DNA from: Balamuthia mandrillaris
Taxonomy: Eukaryota > Discosea > Longamoebia > Balamuthiidae
Length of the DNA: 62,060 nucleotides
Reading direction: 5' to 3'
Assembly: GCA_031835245.1 (NCBI GenBank)
Contig: JAVKOQ010000307.1
Location: forward strand, 1 to 62,060
This document shows, piece after piece, positions 32,182 to 44,697 of the stretch; the stretch's first letter is position 1, and every line of letters starts with the position of its first letter. Made by a program: the position numbers and the translations under genes. The notes under the pieces are model-generated. The model was given only the letters and a program-made list of their open reading frames with translations. It did no database searches and was not told the DNA's origin.

Positions 32182-35100
32182 ATGAAGCAAGCTCATTCTC
32201 AGCCCCTTACCACTTCCTCACAACCCGCCAAATCCAAGTTCCAAATCGTTAATCTGAACGACGTCTACAAGCCTCCTCCGCGACCAGGTTCTATTCATGG
32301 TAAGTGACCACTCATGACAGAAACCTCACTGTTCTTTTTCTCTCTCTACTCTCTCCCTTTCAATCCTGCCCTTTCTGCTCCCTGCTCCCTCATTCTCCTC
32401 ACTCCCCCTCTTCCCTCCCTCCCTCTCTCTCTCTCTCTCTTTGCGTGGCCCTCCTGTTTGCTGTTAATGCGGTGCCTTTGCACAGGAGCTGCTGGCAAAA
32501 TGTTACCCTCAGCAGGGCGAGGGGGTCGTGCGCGGAGCTCCAGCCTGCACAAAGCAGCCACTAAACCCGCCAGTGTACCAAAGCCCGTTGATCTACCAAG
32601 CCGCCGCAGTGAGAGCCAAACAGGCCCTGAGTTTGCCTCCTTGACGTCCCATGTTGCGACTACCACTGTTACTACTGGTGCTGGTTGGGCCAAAGGCTCT
32701 AGCCACCCTCTCCCCCCTCCTCCAACACTGACAACAGCAGCTACTGCAGACGAAGAAGAGGAGGAAGAAGCTAAATCGGCTCTCTCCACTTCTCCATCAC
32801 CACGAAAAGGCTCCACTTTCTCAGAGGGTGGTGGAGCGTGGGGTCCACCTTCTTCTCTGTCTGCCCGGACCCCAACCTCTTCTTCTCCATCTTCCTCTCC
32901 TCCTTCCAGCCCTTCTCTTCGCAATTCAGAGCGCGCGACCTCTCAAGCCAGCACTTCCTCTGTTTGGAATCGCAAGTCTCCACCAACCCCAGTGGTGTCT
33001 AGCTCTCCTGATGAGTTTCCTGCACTGGGTGCCAAAATGGAACAAAAGCCTACTCCTGCAGGACCACGGTTGCCACCCTCGACGTCCCCTTCTTTTCCTC
33101 CTACCCAACAACCTCCACGCAACCCTTATCCTTCCCGTGTACATCGTACGTGCCTCTTTTAATTGTTGTCTTTTCTCTTTCTTCATGTTATTGTCATTTT
33201 TTTCTTTATATATATATACAATGGCAAACAACTCATATGCAACAAACGGTTCCCAAAAGATGTTCCTCCTACTCACGAAGCTCCCCCGGAGCAGCCCATG
33301 GAGTCTTGGCGGCGTGACCGATATTCGTCACCTCCTACCAGTACAGTGTCTGGTATGTACTCCGTTTTTTTTTTTAAAAAAACTATAGCTATGCCCCAAC
33401 CTTATAAACCCTTTTCAGAGCATGGTAAACCGCATGCTTCGCGGCACACATTCCCAGATACTCCTGCCGTGAGCTATGTTGGCCCTTCTCATTCAACTAG
33501 AGACATCCCCAGGTCTAATGCTGCTACTCGGCCTGCTGGGAGTGTTGATTCCTTCGGAACACAACAGAACGTGACAATGCAAGAGACTGTACAAACAAGC
33601 AACTCAACTTATCGGTCTAGGGAAACGGAAGATAGAACCACCGAGAGCGATGACAACAAAATAGATTGGGCAACGGAAGCTGAAGAAGGTTTCGACTACG
33701 ATCAATTGCCCTCCTGGATACAGGCAGATGCTGATCTGTCAGTTGGGGATGATAGTGAAGAGGCTGCAGAAGATAGTGACGTGAATCAGGCCAATGCAGA
33801 TGATGGTGCTGATGTGGGAACTGAGGCTGGTATGCTTTCCAGTGCCGTAGACCGATATAACGAGAAAGCAACCCATTGGCGAGCCGACGCAGCTCCTCCT
33901 CGTCAGGAAAGGGCCGAGGTTAGACCCCACGACCTTGTCAACACAGGACTCTTTTCTTCAAAGCATCGACAGCCGATTGTACAGGACACGTGGCGCAACC
34001 TCTCACCAAACCACGCCACTAATGCTCTTTCCTTGATGGCAAGGGACAGAAAGGAGGAGTACAAACAAGAACACATTAAATTACCGGAACCTCGTAGAGC
34101 TGAAGCCCCCGCTGCTAGTGCTCCCTCTGACAAAGAAAAGGCACGACTTCGATTAGAAGCACAAGAACGAGAATTAGAACAGGCCAAAGAGAGAGCCCGA
34201 CTAAAGTTGCTAAAAATAGAAATGCGTTTAGAGGAGAAGAAAAAAAAAGAAGAGGAAGAGCGGAGAAAAGCGGAAGAAGAAAAGAGGCGCCAAGAGGAAG
34301 AACACCGACGGCTGCTAGCGGAAGAGCAAAAACGCAAGGAGGAAGAACGGAAGCGACTAGAGGAGGAGAGAAAGCGTAAAGAGCAAGAGGAGCTGGTGCG
34401 GAAAAAAGCGGATCTCGAAGCAAGGCGTAGAGAGGAAGAGGCTCGACGCCTGGAAGAACAGCGCAAAGACGAAGAACTCAAGAAGCAACAAAGAGAAGAA
34501 GAAAGGCGGCGGGAACAAGAACTGTTAGCACAAAAAGCAGAAGAGATCAAGCGCCAACAAGAAGAAGCCCAACGGAGACATCAAGAAGAACGAAGGAAGC
34601 GAGAAGAAGAAAGACGTGCAGCCCAGGAAGAAGAAGAGCATCGTCGCAAGCTTGCTGAAGCCAAGCGCATCCAGCGCAAAGAAGAGGAAGAGCGAAGAGA
34701 AAGAGAAAGAAGGGCAGCTGCCCAAGCCAAACTCTTAGCGCTAGAAAAAAAAGCGGCTGCCAAGCGAGAACAGAATGCATCAGACCAAAAGGATAATGCC
34801 ACTCTTGCGCAGCAAAGCGTCGAGCCCTCTTTGCCAACGTTTGGTGCGCCACACCGAGGAGCTCCCATAGATCCACAAAATGTCCGCATAATGCAACGAC
34901 CCCATGCGCCGCAGTCATCTGAGGTAGAAGCTGTCAAACCCATAACAACAGCGGTGGCGGAGAGTAGCGCCCTTCCGCCTAAAGCAGGGACAATCCCTCC
35001 TCGCAAACTGTCCCAGGAGCGGGGTCGGGGTCGAGGTGCAAAGGCTCCATACCGAGGGAAACAAAGGTCTATTGGAAGAGAGACGAGGCAGCGTGTCTGG

Positions 35101-37006
35101 ACACCAAAAGCTGATACAGTAGAGGATACAACCTTGCCCATTGCCGACGAGCCAGACACCAACCGTGAATTGGCAGGAACTGAAGAAGGAATAAGAATAG
35201 AAACGGAACCAGGAAAAGAACAAGGGGTTGCGGATGGATCTCCAAGTACTCAAAACACGGGCGAGAATGTGGAAACAGCATCAAATAGCACTAGTGATGC
35301 TGCGGTTTTGGTGGCAGAGGCGGGGGCAGAGAAGCCTGCAACAACCGACGAAGGACAGGTGGCTGGAATCACTTCGTTTGCAGGAGGCGTGGTTGTGATA
35401 GGAGAGCAGCACGGCATTGATCATAGTTATGCGGAGGATCCGTCTCTTTGGACGGAAATTCAACCCAAAAAGAAGAAAACTACTATAAGTCAAGCGGACC
35501 TGCACACCAAGAAGGGTTCACTACCCCGGTCACAGAAAGGAAGGAGAGGCAAGGGTGGCACGAGCTCATCAGCTAAGCCCTCCAAAACCCGGGCTTCCCT
35601 TCATCCTGCAGGTCCCAGTTCTGGCGTTCCCGAACAGTCGGCCTTCCAAAAGCCTCCAGACCCAAAGAAACTGTCAGCACCAAGCCCTTCTCCTTGGGCC
35701 ACTTCTCAAGCTCCCGTAGTAAGCTTTACACAGATACAAGCCGAAGAAGAAAAGTTGAAGATGGGATCAGTTACGATTTCTCAATCAGAAAGCCTACCCA
35801 CTGGTAATGTAGCAGAAGAATCTACTTCGTCTGCGGAGCCACAGCATAAAGAGAAAGAAGAAGGAGTATCTACGCATAGTTCAGCAGCTTTATCACGGAC
35901 TACAAAGCGAAACCCCAAGGGAGCCGAAGGCAGACAGAAGTATTCACAGCGCAAGCGAGAAGGAAGCACATATCGCAAAAAAGTTGTTAGCCTACAAACT
36001 AAAGTTGACGAGCCCTCCTCCACAGCAACCCAAACCCAAACATCTCCTCCATCACTGTCGCCGCTCATTCACCAACAAAACGACCAACACCATCAACAAC
36101 AAAATCCTGCCTCCTCCGCAATTGGCACCACCTCTACTCCACCACCTCAACCGCAACTGCATCAACCACAACAGCCGCATGCGAGGAAGCAAAATGGTCA
36201 AACGCTGCGTGGCCGTGGTGGAAGAAAGCAAACGTCCCGTCGAGGGCTTAGCAGTACACATGATCGCCAACAAAACTCTTATTCAAAGGGTGGTAGTGCC
36301 CGCCCATCAAGCGAATCAGAGGACACTCCCTTTACGCGACCTACGGACGGACAGCCAACTCTTCCACAGCCTTCTATTGATAAGCCTCACGACCCTGCTA
36401 AGGAGGGGTCCGTCCCTCAAACGCCATCCCGTCCTGCCTTTGCCCGAAACCATCATCACCATCATGGCAGGCGGCCTCCCTCAAAAAGGTAACATTTGCT
36501 TCCTGTATCCTTGCAACCGCAACAAGAAGATAAAAAGGAAGAAAAAGAGCAAGAATGAAAAAGAAAGACAAGCAAAAGCAAAAACTATGGCCAAAAGGGA
36601 ATAAACCTAACTCCTCTTCTACTTTTTTGCCTACAGTGAGGGGGGCCGCACTCCCTTGGCTACTGATTCTACACGGCATGATGACTCTGGACCTGAGGTC
36701 TCCGCTCCAGGAGCTGCACTGCTTCCATCACCACAAGTCCAACCACATACGAGATCTCAACAGCGTTACGCCAAGGCTGGTACAGGCAGAAGCCGAACAA
36801 ACAGCGGCGGCAAGCCCTCCCGTGGTGGTTCTTCTAGATCAGCTACCAACGAATCAGCTGCCACTGCTCCTTCTCACAAAGTTTGGCGCCAGATGGCACC
36901 TAAAGACTCAGCTTCCTCTCCTTCCCGTCCTTCTGCTGCTCCTTCGGCAGCACAACCACCACAACAGCCTCATACAACAGCAACATCTTCCTCCAACGTT
37001 TCATAG
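32182..37006 (+). CDS. PRRC2/BAT2-N-like protein with very long charged helix
   Basis: The first exon gives FQIVNLNDVYKPPPRPGS, then GRGGRARSSSL and VPKPVDLPSRRSESQTGP, which resemble the N-terminal BAT2 domain of animal PRRC2 and plant MOS1. SSSPDEFPALGAKME is a further shared motif. A disordered Ser/Pro stretch leads to an acidic patch (33650-33810). Next comes about 215 residues (34126-34770) of almost only Glu, Arg, Lys, Gln and Ala (ERKRLEEERKRKEQEE), and then disordered Gln/Pro/Ser-rich sequence with His runs. Introns are at 32300-32485, 33149-33260 and 36491-36641, plus a possible 36-base one at 33353-33388. The last exon ends at TAG 37006. The family is linked to mRNA and stress-granule biology, which is only inferred here. 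Confidence 0.72.
32422..32441 (+). repeat. (CT)n in intron 1 of the PRRC2-like gene
   Basis: CT run about 120 bases inside the first intron, on the coding strand as CT. Confidence 0.9.
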
Positions 37007-37622
37007 CCCTTGTCTGCTGCAAAAAAAAGGCTGTGGAGGTAATACCCAACGCCAACACCAATGCCAACGCGTCATCCGCACCCCACGCCAACGCCAACTC
37101 CTCGGCATCAGCTTGGTTCTGCCGATTGTACTACTATCTGGCCCTGTTCAGCTCTGCCCTCCCTCACTCGCGTTGCCAAGCCAGCCTAGCCTTACTTAGC
37201 CCATGCCACACCCTATACTCTGACCACTCACCTCACCCAAAAAATTCTGACTGAGCCTTTGGTCCCATCAACCCCTGCTGCCGTTGGTCCTTCTGCTTCT
37301 TCTTCCTTTGCTTTGCTTTGCTTTTCTTGAGCAGAAAAAAAAAATGTTTGTCTACAAAAAATAACAACGACGCTTCCCTGCTGCTTTTAGCGGGGAAAAG
37401 TTAATGTCGACAAGGACCACTGCCGAACCAGACCATTGCGCGTTGGTCAAATAACAAAGAAGAAAAAAAGCAAACAACAACAAAAGGAAGCAAGCAAGGC
37501 AGGCAGGCACCCACTCCTCCGCTAACTGGTATAACGTAACAGGGGAAGGCGGCAGTAGAGGGCCAGCTAGAGCGGCCGTTGCTTGTTGACACAACAACAA
37601 CACAAGGCAACGCACACCACAA
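37007..37622. other. Spacer with CCAACG hexamer repeats
   Basis: 616 bases, the 3' side of the PRRC2-like gene and upstream of the membrane protein. Degenerate CCAACG/CCAACA repeats lie at 37046-37102 and would read Asn-Ala-Asn in one frame. Further right are an A9 run (37334) and mixed sequence. No convincing gene. Confidence 0.6.
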
Positions 37623-38088
37623 ATGACGTTTTTGAAGAAACGGGAAGGACGACGCTCACCTCCACCCTCCCGCCACCTGGAGAAAGAGGAAGAGGCTCAC
37701 TTGCTGTACCGACAGGGCCAATTCAAGGGTTCTTGGGTTGGAGTTTCTCCACCCTCCCTTTTGTTGTTGTTTGTTGTTGTTGTTTGTTCTTGTTCTTGTT
37801 CTTGTTCTTGTTCTTGTTCTTGTTCTTGTTCTTGTTCTTCTTCTTGTTCTTGTTCTTCTTCTTGTTCTTGTAGCAGCGCAGCTTAACTTGGTCGCTCTTC
37901 CGGCAGGAAGAAAGCAGCACGGTGGCCTACCAATTTACTGGCAAACTGGCATTGTTCCCCTTGACCATACTGTTCTTGGCCGTGGGCGCCGGCTTCCTCC
38001 TCAACTATGGCAAGAAACCCTACTTGCATGGTTACTTCCACAGCCAAGAAATGTACTATGGCATTGCAGGTCTCTTTCTCATCCTGCT

Positions 38089-38120
<32 letters not shown>

Positions 38121-39171
38121 CCTCCCTGCCCTTCATCGTTTTCTCCATCCTGCTTCTCTTCTCTACTCCCTTCTTTTCTTCTCAGGCTCCCTCTTCTCTC
38201 TTCTCCTTACATGCCACTCTATTAGTCTCTGCCTTTCTCTCTCTCTTTTGTTGCTTCTCTCTTCGCTACCTTACTCTTTGCGTCGTCTCCGTTGTTGTAC
38301 AGGTCTTACGCTTGCCATATTGGCCCTTGGTTTTTGCTTTGCATTGATGTTAAAGGTTGTGTTGAAGGTATCATTCACCATTAACACAGAAGCATTCGTA
38401 GTGCATAAGCACGGAGTCTTGCGGTATCGTATTTCTTTTGCTTGGAAGGTGGCAACGTATGTCAAAATACTAATGTGCATGGCGAGCAGGTCTTCTACGC
38501 TTGAATTTGCGACCAGCAATACCTCCCTTCACTACTTCAGGACACATTTTTCGGAGAACCAGGCTTGGTTGCAGCTGGTCGTCAAGGAAGGGAACCAGTT
38601 TTACCAAATATTCAGCTGGAAGGGAAATGTAAGTGCTCCATTCTTTTTACACTGTCCGTGTACATACATATTCGTATTTTACTGCAGGGCAACCAACGGG
38701 AGAGATTTTTGAAGCTGTTTGTAACGCTCCAAAAAGAACTGATGAAGTGGCAGGCACGAACACAAACCGCTAAAATTAAGGTTTTTATTTTTTTTTTTTG
38801 AAAAATCCTCTTTCTTGTTAAGGCGAGCATGCGCTGATGCATCTTCCACATTGCTGCTTTAAGAACTGGACAAGCACAGAAATAGTTTCAAAGAAAGAGG
38901 TCAACCTGATAAGCCCTTTCCGGCACCGCCTCAAAATCTTGCTGGGTGATTTACAAGAACGAAAATCAGCCAAGTTCTTGCAGGCTCGCAGCGACACAGC
39001 GCTTTGCATTGAGGATATCCCTGTCATTAACTATGGTCTCCCCTTCCTCATTTATTGTCTTGCCCCATTCTTTTTTGGAGCACTAACACGTTTGCATGGA
39101 CAGATCATTTTTTGCGCCACTTCAGCTGCAAAAAGTTTTTGGCGCCTCGCTCTGTCTCCAACAAGCTATGA
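37623..39171 (+). CDS. Two-helix membrane protein, unknown family
   Basis: Not recognised. From the ATG at 37623, exon 1 is charged (MTFLKKREGRR to HLLYRQGQFK). Exon 2 carries a membrane helix (LALFPLTILFLAVGAGFLL), a short loop with YGKKPYLHGYF, and EMYYGIA. Exon 3 has a second helix (LTLAILALGFCFALML). Then follows a soluble part with beta-like texture (AFVVHKHGVLRYRISFAWK, WLQLVVKEGNQFYQIFSW) and an amphipathic helix (FLKLFVTLQKELMKW). This would suit two helices and a cytosolic PH-like domain, which is inference. A 33-base intron is likely at 38457-38489. The 3' end is unclear: stops at 38837, 39171 and 39186 are all reachable depending on splicing. Confidence 0.6.
37783..37870 (+). repeat. 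(TTGTTC)n hexamer repeat in intron 1 of the membrane-protein gene
   Basis: Fourteen or so TTGTTC/TTCTTC units directly after TTGTTGTTT. The tract has no stop in any forward frame and would read as alternating Leu-Val or Cys-Ser if retained. Confidence 0.9.
38090..38116 (+). repeat. (CT)n in an intron of the membrane-protein gene
   Basis: CT run starting about 20 bases after the donor GCAG/GTCTCTTT. The whole intron is pyrimidine-rich on the coding strand. Confidence 0.95.
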
Positions 39172-39786
39172 GCGAAACTTGAATTAATTCCAAGGCCTGC
39201 CTCCTCTGTCTCTCCCCTAGCCGGCTTTTCTGCCAAGAAAAGAGGGCGATGGTGCAGCCATCTGCCCACCTCCTCGGCCCATATGATTTGCAGACCCCAC
39301 CATGTACTACCGCCCAAAGCATGTTGCTGCAACAACAAGCAAACAAGCTTTGTAGAACATTCCATCTTAGGAAGGCGCCAAGATCGGACATTCTATCTCT
39401 ATCTCCGCTGTTGGATCCATTGTCGGAGTTGGACCTTATCACCACCACCTGCTGCTCCTCTTGCTTCCCCCTCTGTCTTTTAATGTATATATATATTAAG
39501 AAAAGCAGGCCTACGTCCTTGCAGTCTTCAAGAAGCGGTGGTTGGTCTGGAAGGGCCTGAGCACCCCGCCGCCCTTGCTTTAGCACTCGCGCGAATTTCC
39601 TGCAGCAACAACAACTAGACTCTACAAGAAAAAGCAAGGAAGGAAAGGCCACCCGAAGGAAAAGCTGAAGCTGCTGCTGCCGCTAGCCGCTGCAGGTTTC
39701 GGAGAGGAGAGAAGGGAGACCTTGGTTTCGCTGGTGACGGGTATCCATCTTGGTAGCCAAGAGAGCATAGGCGGCAGGTACATCAG
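39172..39786. other. Spacer with an uncertain plus-strand open frame
   Basis: About 615 bases before the methyltransferase start. A frame at 39249-39560 is open and could be an exon after a CTCTCCCCTAG acceptor at 39220 (AQSMLLQQQANKLC, then ILSLSPLLDPLSELDL), but no start, partner exon or family is clear. A TATATATATA run lies near 39486. Confidence 0.35.
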
Positions 39787-40345
39787 ATGAAGGCAACTGG
39801 CTTTGCCAGCAACACCTCCACAGACGACGCTGGAGCAAGTAGCAGCGGCAGCGGCAGTGGTGAGATAGAGATGGGCCTCTATAGCTGCAGAATGGTGGAG
39901 CGGGTGCTGCGGCAGCTTCAAGCTGCGAATAGGTTACCAGATCTATCGGCAGGAGAGCGGATAGCGCTTCCTCACCTCTTTGAATTTGATCAGTTGCACT
40001 ATTGCGGCACTGAAGCCTTGGACAAGGCCATCGCTTTGGTGCGTCGCTGAACCTCGGCTACCTTTTAAATGTCTCCTGAGGTATCCCTTTGTTCTGCACA
40101 TGCTATAGCTTGGCTTGGGCAAAGGCTGCCGTGTTCTGGACGTCGGCTGTGGATTGGGTGGTCCTGCTCGCTACTTGGCTTGGCGTGCGGAGGCCCACGT
40201 CACTGGTGTTGAGCTTCAACCGCGTATGAAAGCCGCTGCTCTTGCTCTCACCCAACTCACTGATTTGAAAGACTCTGAGCTTCTGCGCTTCGTCGAAGGA
40301 GACTTTACTAAGGTTTTCTTCTCTTCTGCTTGGTTACTTCTTTCC

Positions 40346-40387
<42 letters not shown>

Positions 40388-41112
40388 ATATGCTATTGGA
40401 CAGTTGGGGCTCACTGACTTGAGCGGCTGCAACACACCTTTTGATAGCCTTATCTCCTATCTCTGCTTCCTCCACATTCCGAACAAGGAGGCTCTCTTCC
40501 AGAAATGTTTCGACGCCCTACGACCGGGCGGTACCATGCTTATCGAAGACTTTTATCTCAAACAACGTTGTTCTTCATGTTATTCTGCTTGGAAGAGCTC
40601 CATGCTAACAACAACTTGCGTATATGCAGCAGCAAGCCTGGTAACTAGCAATATAAAGGCAAAGCTGGTGGGAATGGTGGCGTGTGCGTGGCCAATTCTG
40701 GACAGGCCGTCCTACGAGCAACATCTGCGATCCGCTGGGTTCCAGGTTGTCAACTTTGAAGAGCTGACCGATGAGGTATACGCACGAAGTTGCCATTATC
40801 GATTCATGCTCACCGCTCTCTATGCTTTTTGTTGTGCCTCTTTGTGTGTGATACTTGTTTGGGCTGAAGTGGGCACCTTTTGTGAAACAACGGGCTGAAT
40901 CCTTCCGCAGAGGTAAGGCTCAACTGCCCTCCAGCCCAGCTGAAGAACTGGACGAGGAAGGAAAAGAAGCCCTACAGCTCGATGCTTTTTACCACACCGT
41001 AAGCGAGCTCTTCAATGATCCCAAGCAAGAAGTAGGAGGAGCCCGTATCCATTGTGTCAAACCGCCTGTATTATCACCGTCCGCCCCAAGCCCTACCCTC
41101 CATGCTGTTTAG
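39787..41112 (+). CDS. SAM-dependent methyltransferase, sarcosine/dimethylglycine-type
   Basis: Class I methyltransferase. After a Ser/Gly-rich head the cap segment HLFEFDQLHYCGTEALDKAI precedes motif I, CRVLDVGCGLGGPARYLA (40133-40187), with the SAM-binding GCGLGG. Motif II follows as VTGVELQPRMKAAALAL. Later exons give FDSLISYLCFLHIPNKEAL, FDALRPGGTMLIEDFYL and YEQHLRSAGFQVVNFEELTD. The DQLH-x-G lead-in followed by LGGPARYLA is typical of small-molecule N- or C-methyltransferases such as sarcosine/dimethylglycine methyltransferase. The actual substrate cannot be told. A (CT)n tract fills one intron (40349-40384). The gene ends HAV with TAG at 41110, 111 bases before the epimerase. Confidence 0.85.
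40349..40384 (+). repeat. (TC)n in a methyltransferase intron
   Basis: Pure TC run about 35 bases after the donor AAG/GTTTTC and about 20 bases before the acceptor. Confidence 0.95.
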
Positions 41113-41223
41113 CAAACATGACCACTTAACAAACGGCTGCAGTGCTGCCCTTGTTTGCTTGTTTTGTTTATTTTATTTTGTTTATTTTTTTTGTTAAAGG
41201 GAAGAACGAGGAAGAGCGGATCT

Positions 41224-42337
41224 ATGGAAAAGGCAGGAGTGAAGGTGTTGGTAACAGGAGGGGTTGGCTTTATCGGCTCTAACCTGGTGGACGCACTGCT
41301 GGAGGCCGGCCATACTGTCACTATATATGACAACCTCTCATTGCTGCCGACCGAAGAAGAAAGACAACAGCGCATCAAAGCGGAGGAAGAGCGGGGCGTC
41401 CGTGTGGTTAGGGCCAACCTTTTGGATGAGGGGCGCATAGACGAGGCTGCACAGGGACAAGACGTGGTGTTCCACTTGGCCGCGCAAAAATACGTAGATG
41501 AGAGCCTCAAAGACCCCATCAATTCAACCAAGGTGCGTACAGAGAGACAAGGAAGCTTTCTCGTTCCCGTTTCAATGCATGCATGAGGAGGAGGCTGACA
41601 TCTGGGAGCAATGACACTAGCAAAACGTGGTGGGACTGGTGACGCTGTTGCACAGTGCGGTTCGACACAAGGTCAAAAAGGTGTTCCTGGCGAGCAGCGC
41701 CGCTGTCTATGGTTACAACGATAACTTTCCGTTGAAGGAGAGCGAAACGCCAGACCCGCGCTCCCCTTACGCTCTGGAAAAGGTGGTCGGAGAACAGTAC
41801 CTGAAGCTCTTCTACAACCTGCATGCCCTTGACTCAGCTTCTCTGCGCTTCTTCAACGTATATGGGCCGAAGCAATACTCCAAGCAGACCCATTGCGGCG
41901 GGGTAACCATCGTGATGCACCAGCTGAAGGAGCACGGTGTTGCTGAGATACTTGGGGACGGTTCTCAAACCAGAGATATGGTCTACGTGGGGGACGTCGT
42001 GGCCGCCATGATGCAGGCCATGCTCCACCCACACCCTCTCCGCGGCGAAATCTTTAACGTATGCACAAACACCCGAGTCACCGTCAAGTTCCTTCAAGAG
42101 TCTATCGCAGAGGTGATGGGCCTCTCTACCAGTGGTGGTGGTGGTGGTAGCTCTGATGAGCCTCAACTCCGTTTCAAGAGCCTCCCCTTTGCTGAAGGGA
42201 ATGTGGTCCACTCGCAAGGCGACAACCAAAAGGCTAAAGACACGTTTGGCTTTGAGGCCACCACTTCCTTACAAGAGGGCTTACAAAAGACGTGGACTTG
42301 GTTCCAACAAAACCCTTCCTTCTACTCTTCTTCATAG
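41224..42337 (+). CDS. NAD-dependent nucleotide-sugar epimerase/dehydratase (GalE-like extended SDR)
   Basis: The start at 41224 places the Rossmann motif TGGVGFIGSN at residue 11. The NAD-binding acidic end of strand 2 is in TIYDN, followed by VVFHLAAQKYVDES, the catalytic Ser region FLASSAAVYG, and the YALEK catalytic Tyr-Lys pair. LRFFNVYGPKQ, GDGSQTRDMVYVGDVV and IFNVCTNTRVTV are hallmarks of GalE/WbpP-type epimerases that act on UDP-sugars. One intron lies at 41532-41622, with K-QNVVG across the join. A short Gly run (near 42132-42150) is inserted before the C-terminal domain. Substrate is not certain: UDP-glucose, UDP-GlcNAc or UDP-uronate are possible. Confidence 0.92.
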
Positions 42338-42471
42338 ATGTCGTTTGCGTTCCTACCCTTTCTTCTCCTCTCCCTCTTCAATAAAACCGGTCTGATGGGT
42401 GGTGGGAGGCAATTATCTTTTTTTTTTTCGCAAGTGAGCCAGAAAGCAAAGATTGGGAGCACATGAAACGA

Positions 42472-43676
<1,205 letters not shown>

Positions 43677-43800
43677 CCCGTACTACTTTGCTTTCTCCAA
43701 GGCCGCCGCTGGTCGCCACCACTGCCTTGGCCGCTCTTTCTCCTCCTTTGAATGATCTTCTTCGCCGCTGCCCGACGGCTTTTTTTGTTTGTTGGGCTGG

Positions 43801-43861
43801 ATTGCCTGAAAATCGATAATATTATTGACAAAATCCCAATTGAAAATTATTATTGGGCAAT
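43801..43861. other. AT-rich hairpin in the VPS13 3' region
   Basis: ATTGCC at 43801-43806 pairs with GGCAAT at 43856-43861, and CCCAAT at 43835-43840 with ATTGGG at 43852-43857. It lies between the VPS13 stop and the UPRT start and may mark the VPS13 3' end. Alternative pairings compete. Confidence 0.35.
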
Positions 43862-43872
43862 ATCAATGATTA

Positions 43873-44661
43873 TTATTCATAGCGGAAGAGCTCCACCCAC
43901 TTCATCTCCCCCAACAGCTCCTCCGTGACGAGCTTGGTGAGCTTGGTGTAGGCTCTTGCCCTCGTCTCAGCATCCGAAATGGGAGCAAATGGCATGGCGG
44001 ATTTGCCAAGGTTCGAAGAAGTACTCGCGTTTTGAGTCCAGAACCGCAAACCAGCCACCTCTTCCTCTCCTTGTGCCTCCTCCACTATCTCCACCGCCGT
44101 TTCAATGCGTCCTTCTCGGTTTAGCTCTTTGCGTGTTTATCAACAAAGTTATCTATGGTTAGGTACAAACACAAAACAAACATACAACCGATAACAACTA
44201 AAGTACCTGACAGCTTCAACCGCCAATCCTTTTGAGGCTGGCTGAACTTTTGGTGGCAATTCACCAGAATGATAGATGTGTTGGAACACAGCAGAAGGTA
44301 TGGGGGGTCAATGTACTCGTGGCACATGTACCATTCGTTCATGTACCGCCTGTCACTCAACCCGTAGAGAATGGCTTGACCCAAAGCTTGTTCTTTTACA
44401 TATGGCTGTGATGATGTAACATAAAGCAAGACAGGACAGTAAGATGTGTGATTGGAGAATGGGAACATTAAAAAAACGTACCACCAGCATTTTATCTTGC
44501 CCAAAGTAACGGGGTAACCGTTGACGTGCTGTCCTATCACGTTCCCACGAGTCGGCCTGGTTTCGAATCCCTTGTGCTGTCTTTGAAACAGTCTCTATCA
44601 CACCAACACTCGGTTTAACGGCAACCCTTTCATTGAGCGGTGGATTAATGATATGGTCATG

Positions 44662-44697
<36 letters not shown>

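Noticed and set aside
32346-32924. 192-residue minus-strand frame opposite the PRRC2-like exon
   Set aside because: It is a shadow: compositionally biased Ser/Pro codons on the plus strand read as Gly/Glu/Arg on the minus strand. The plus strand has splice sites and family motifs.
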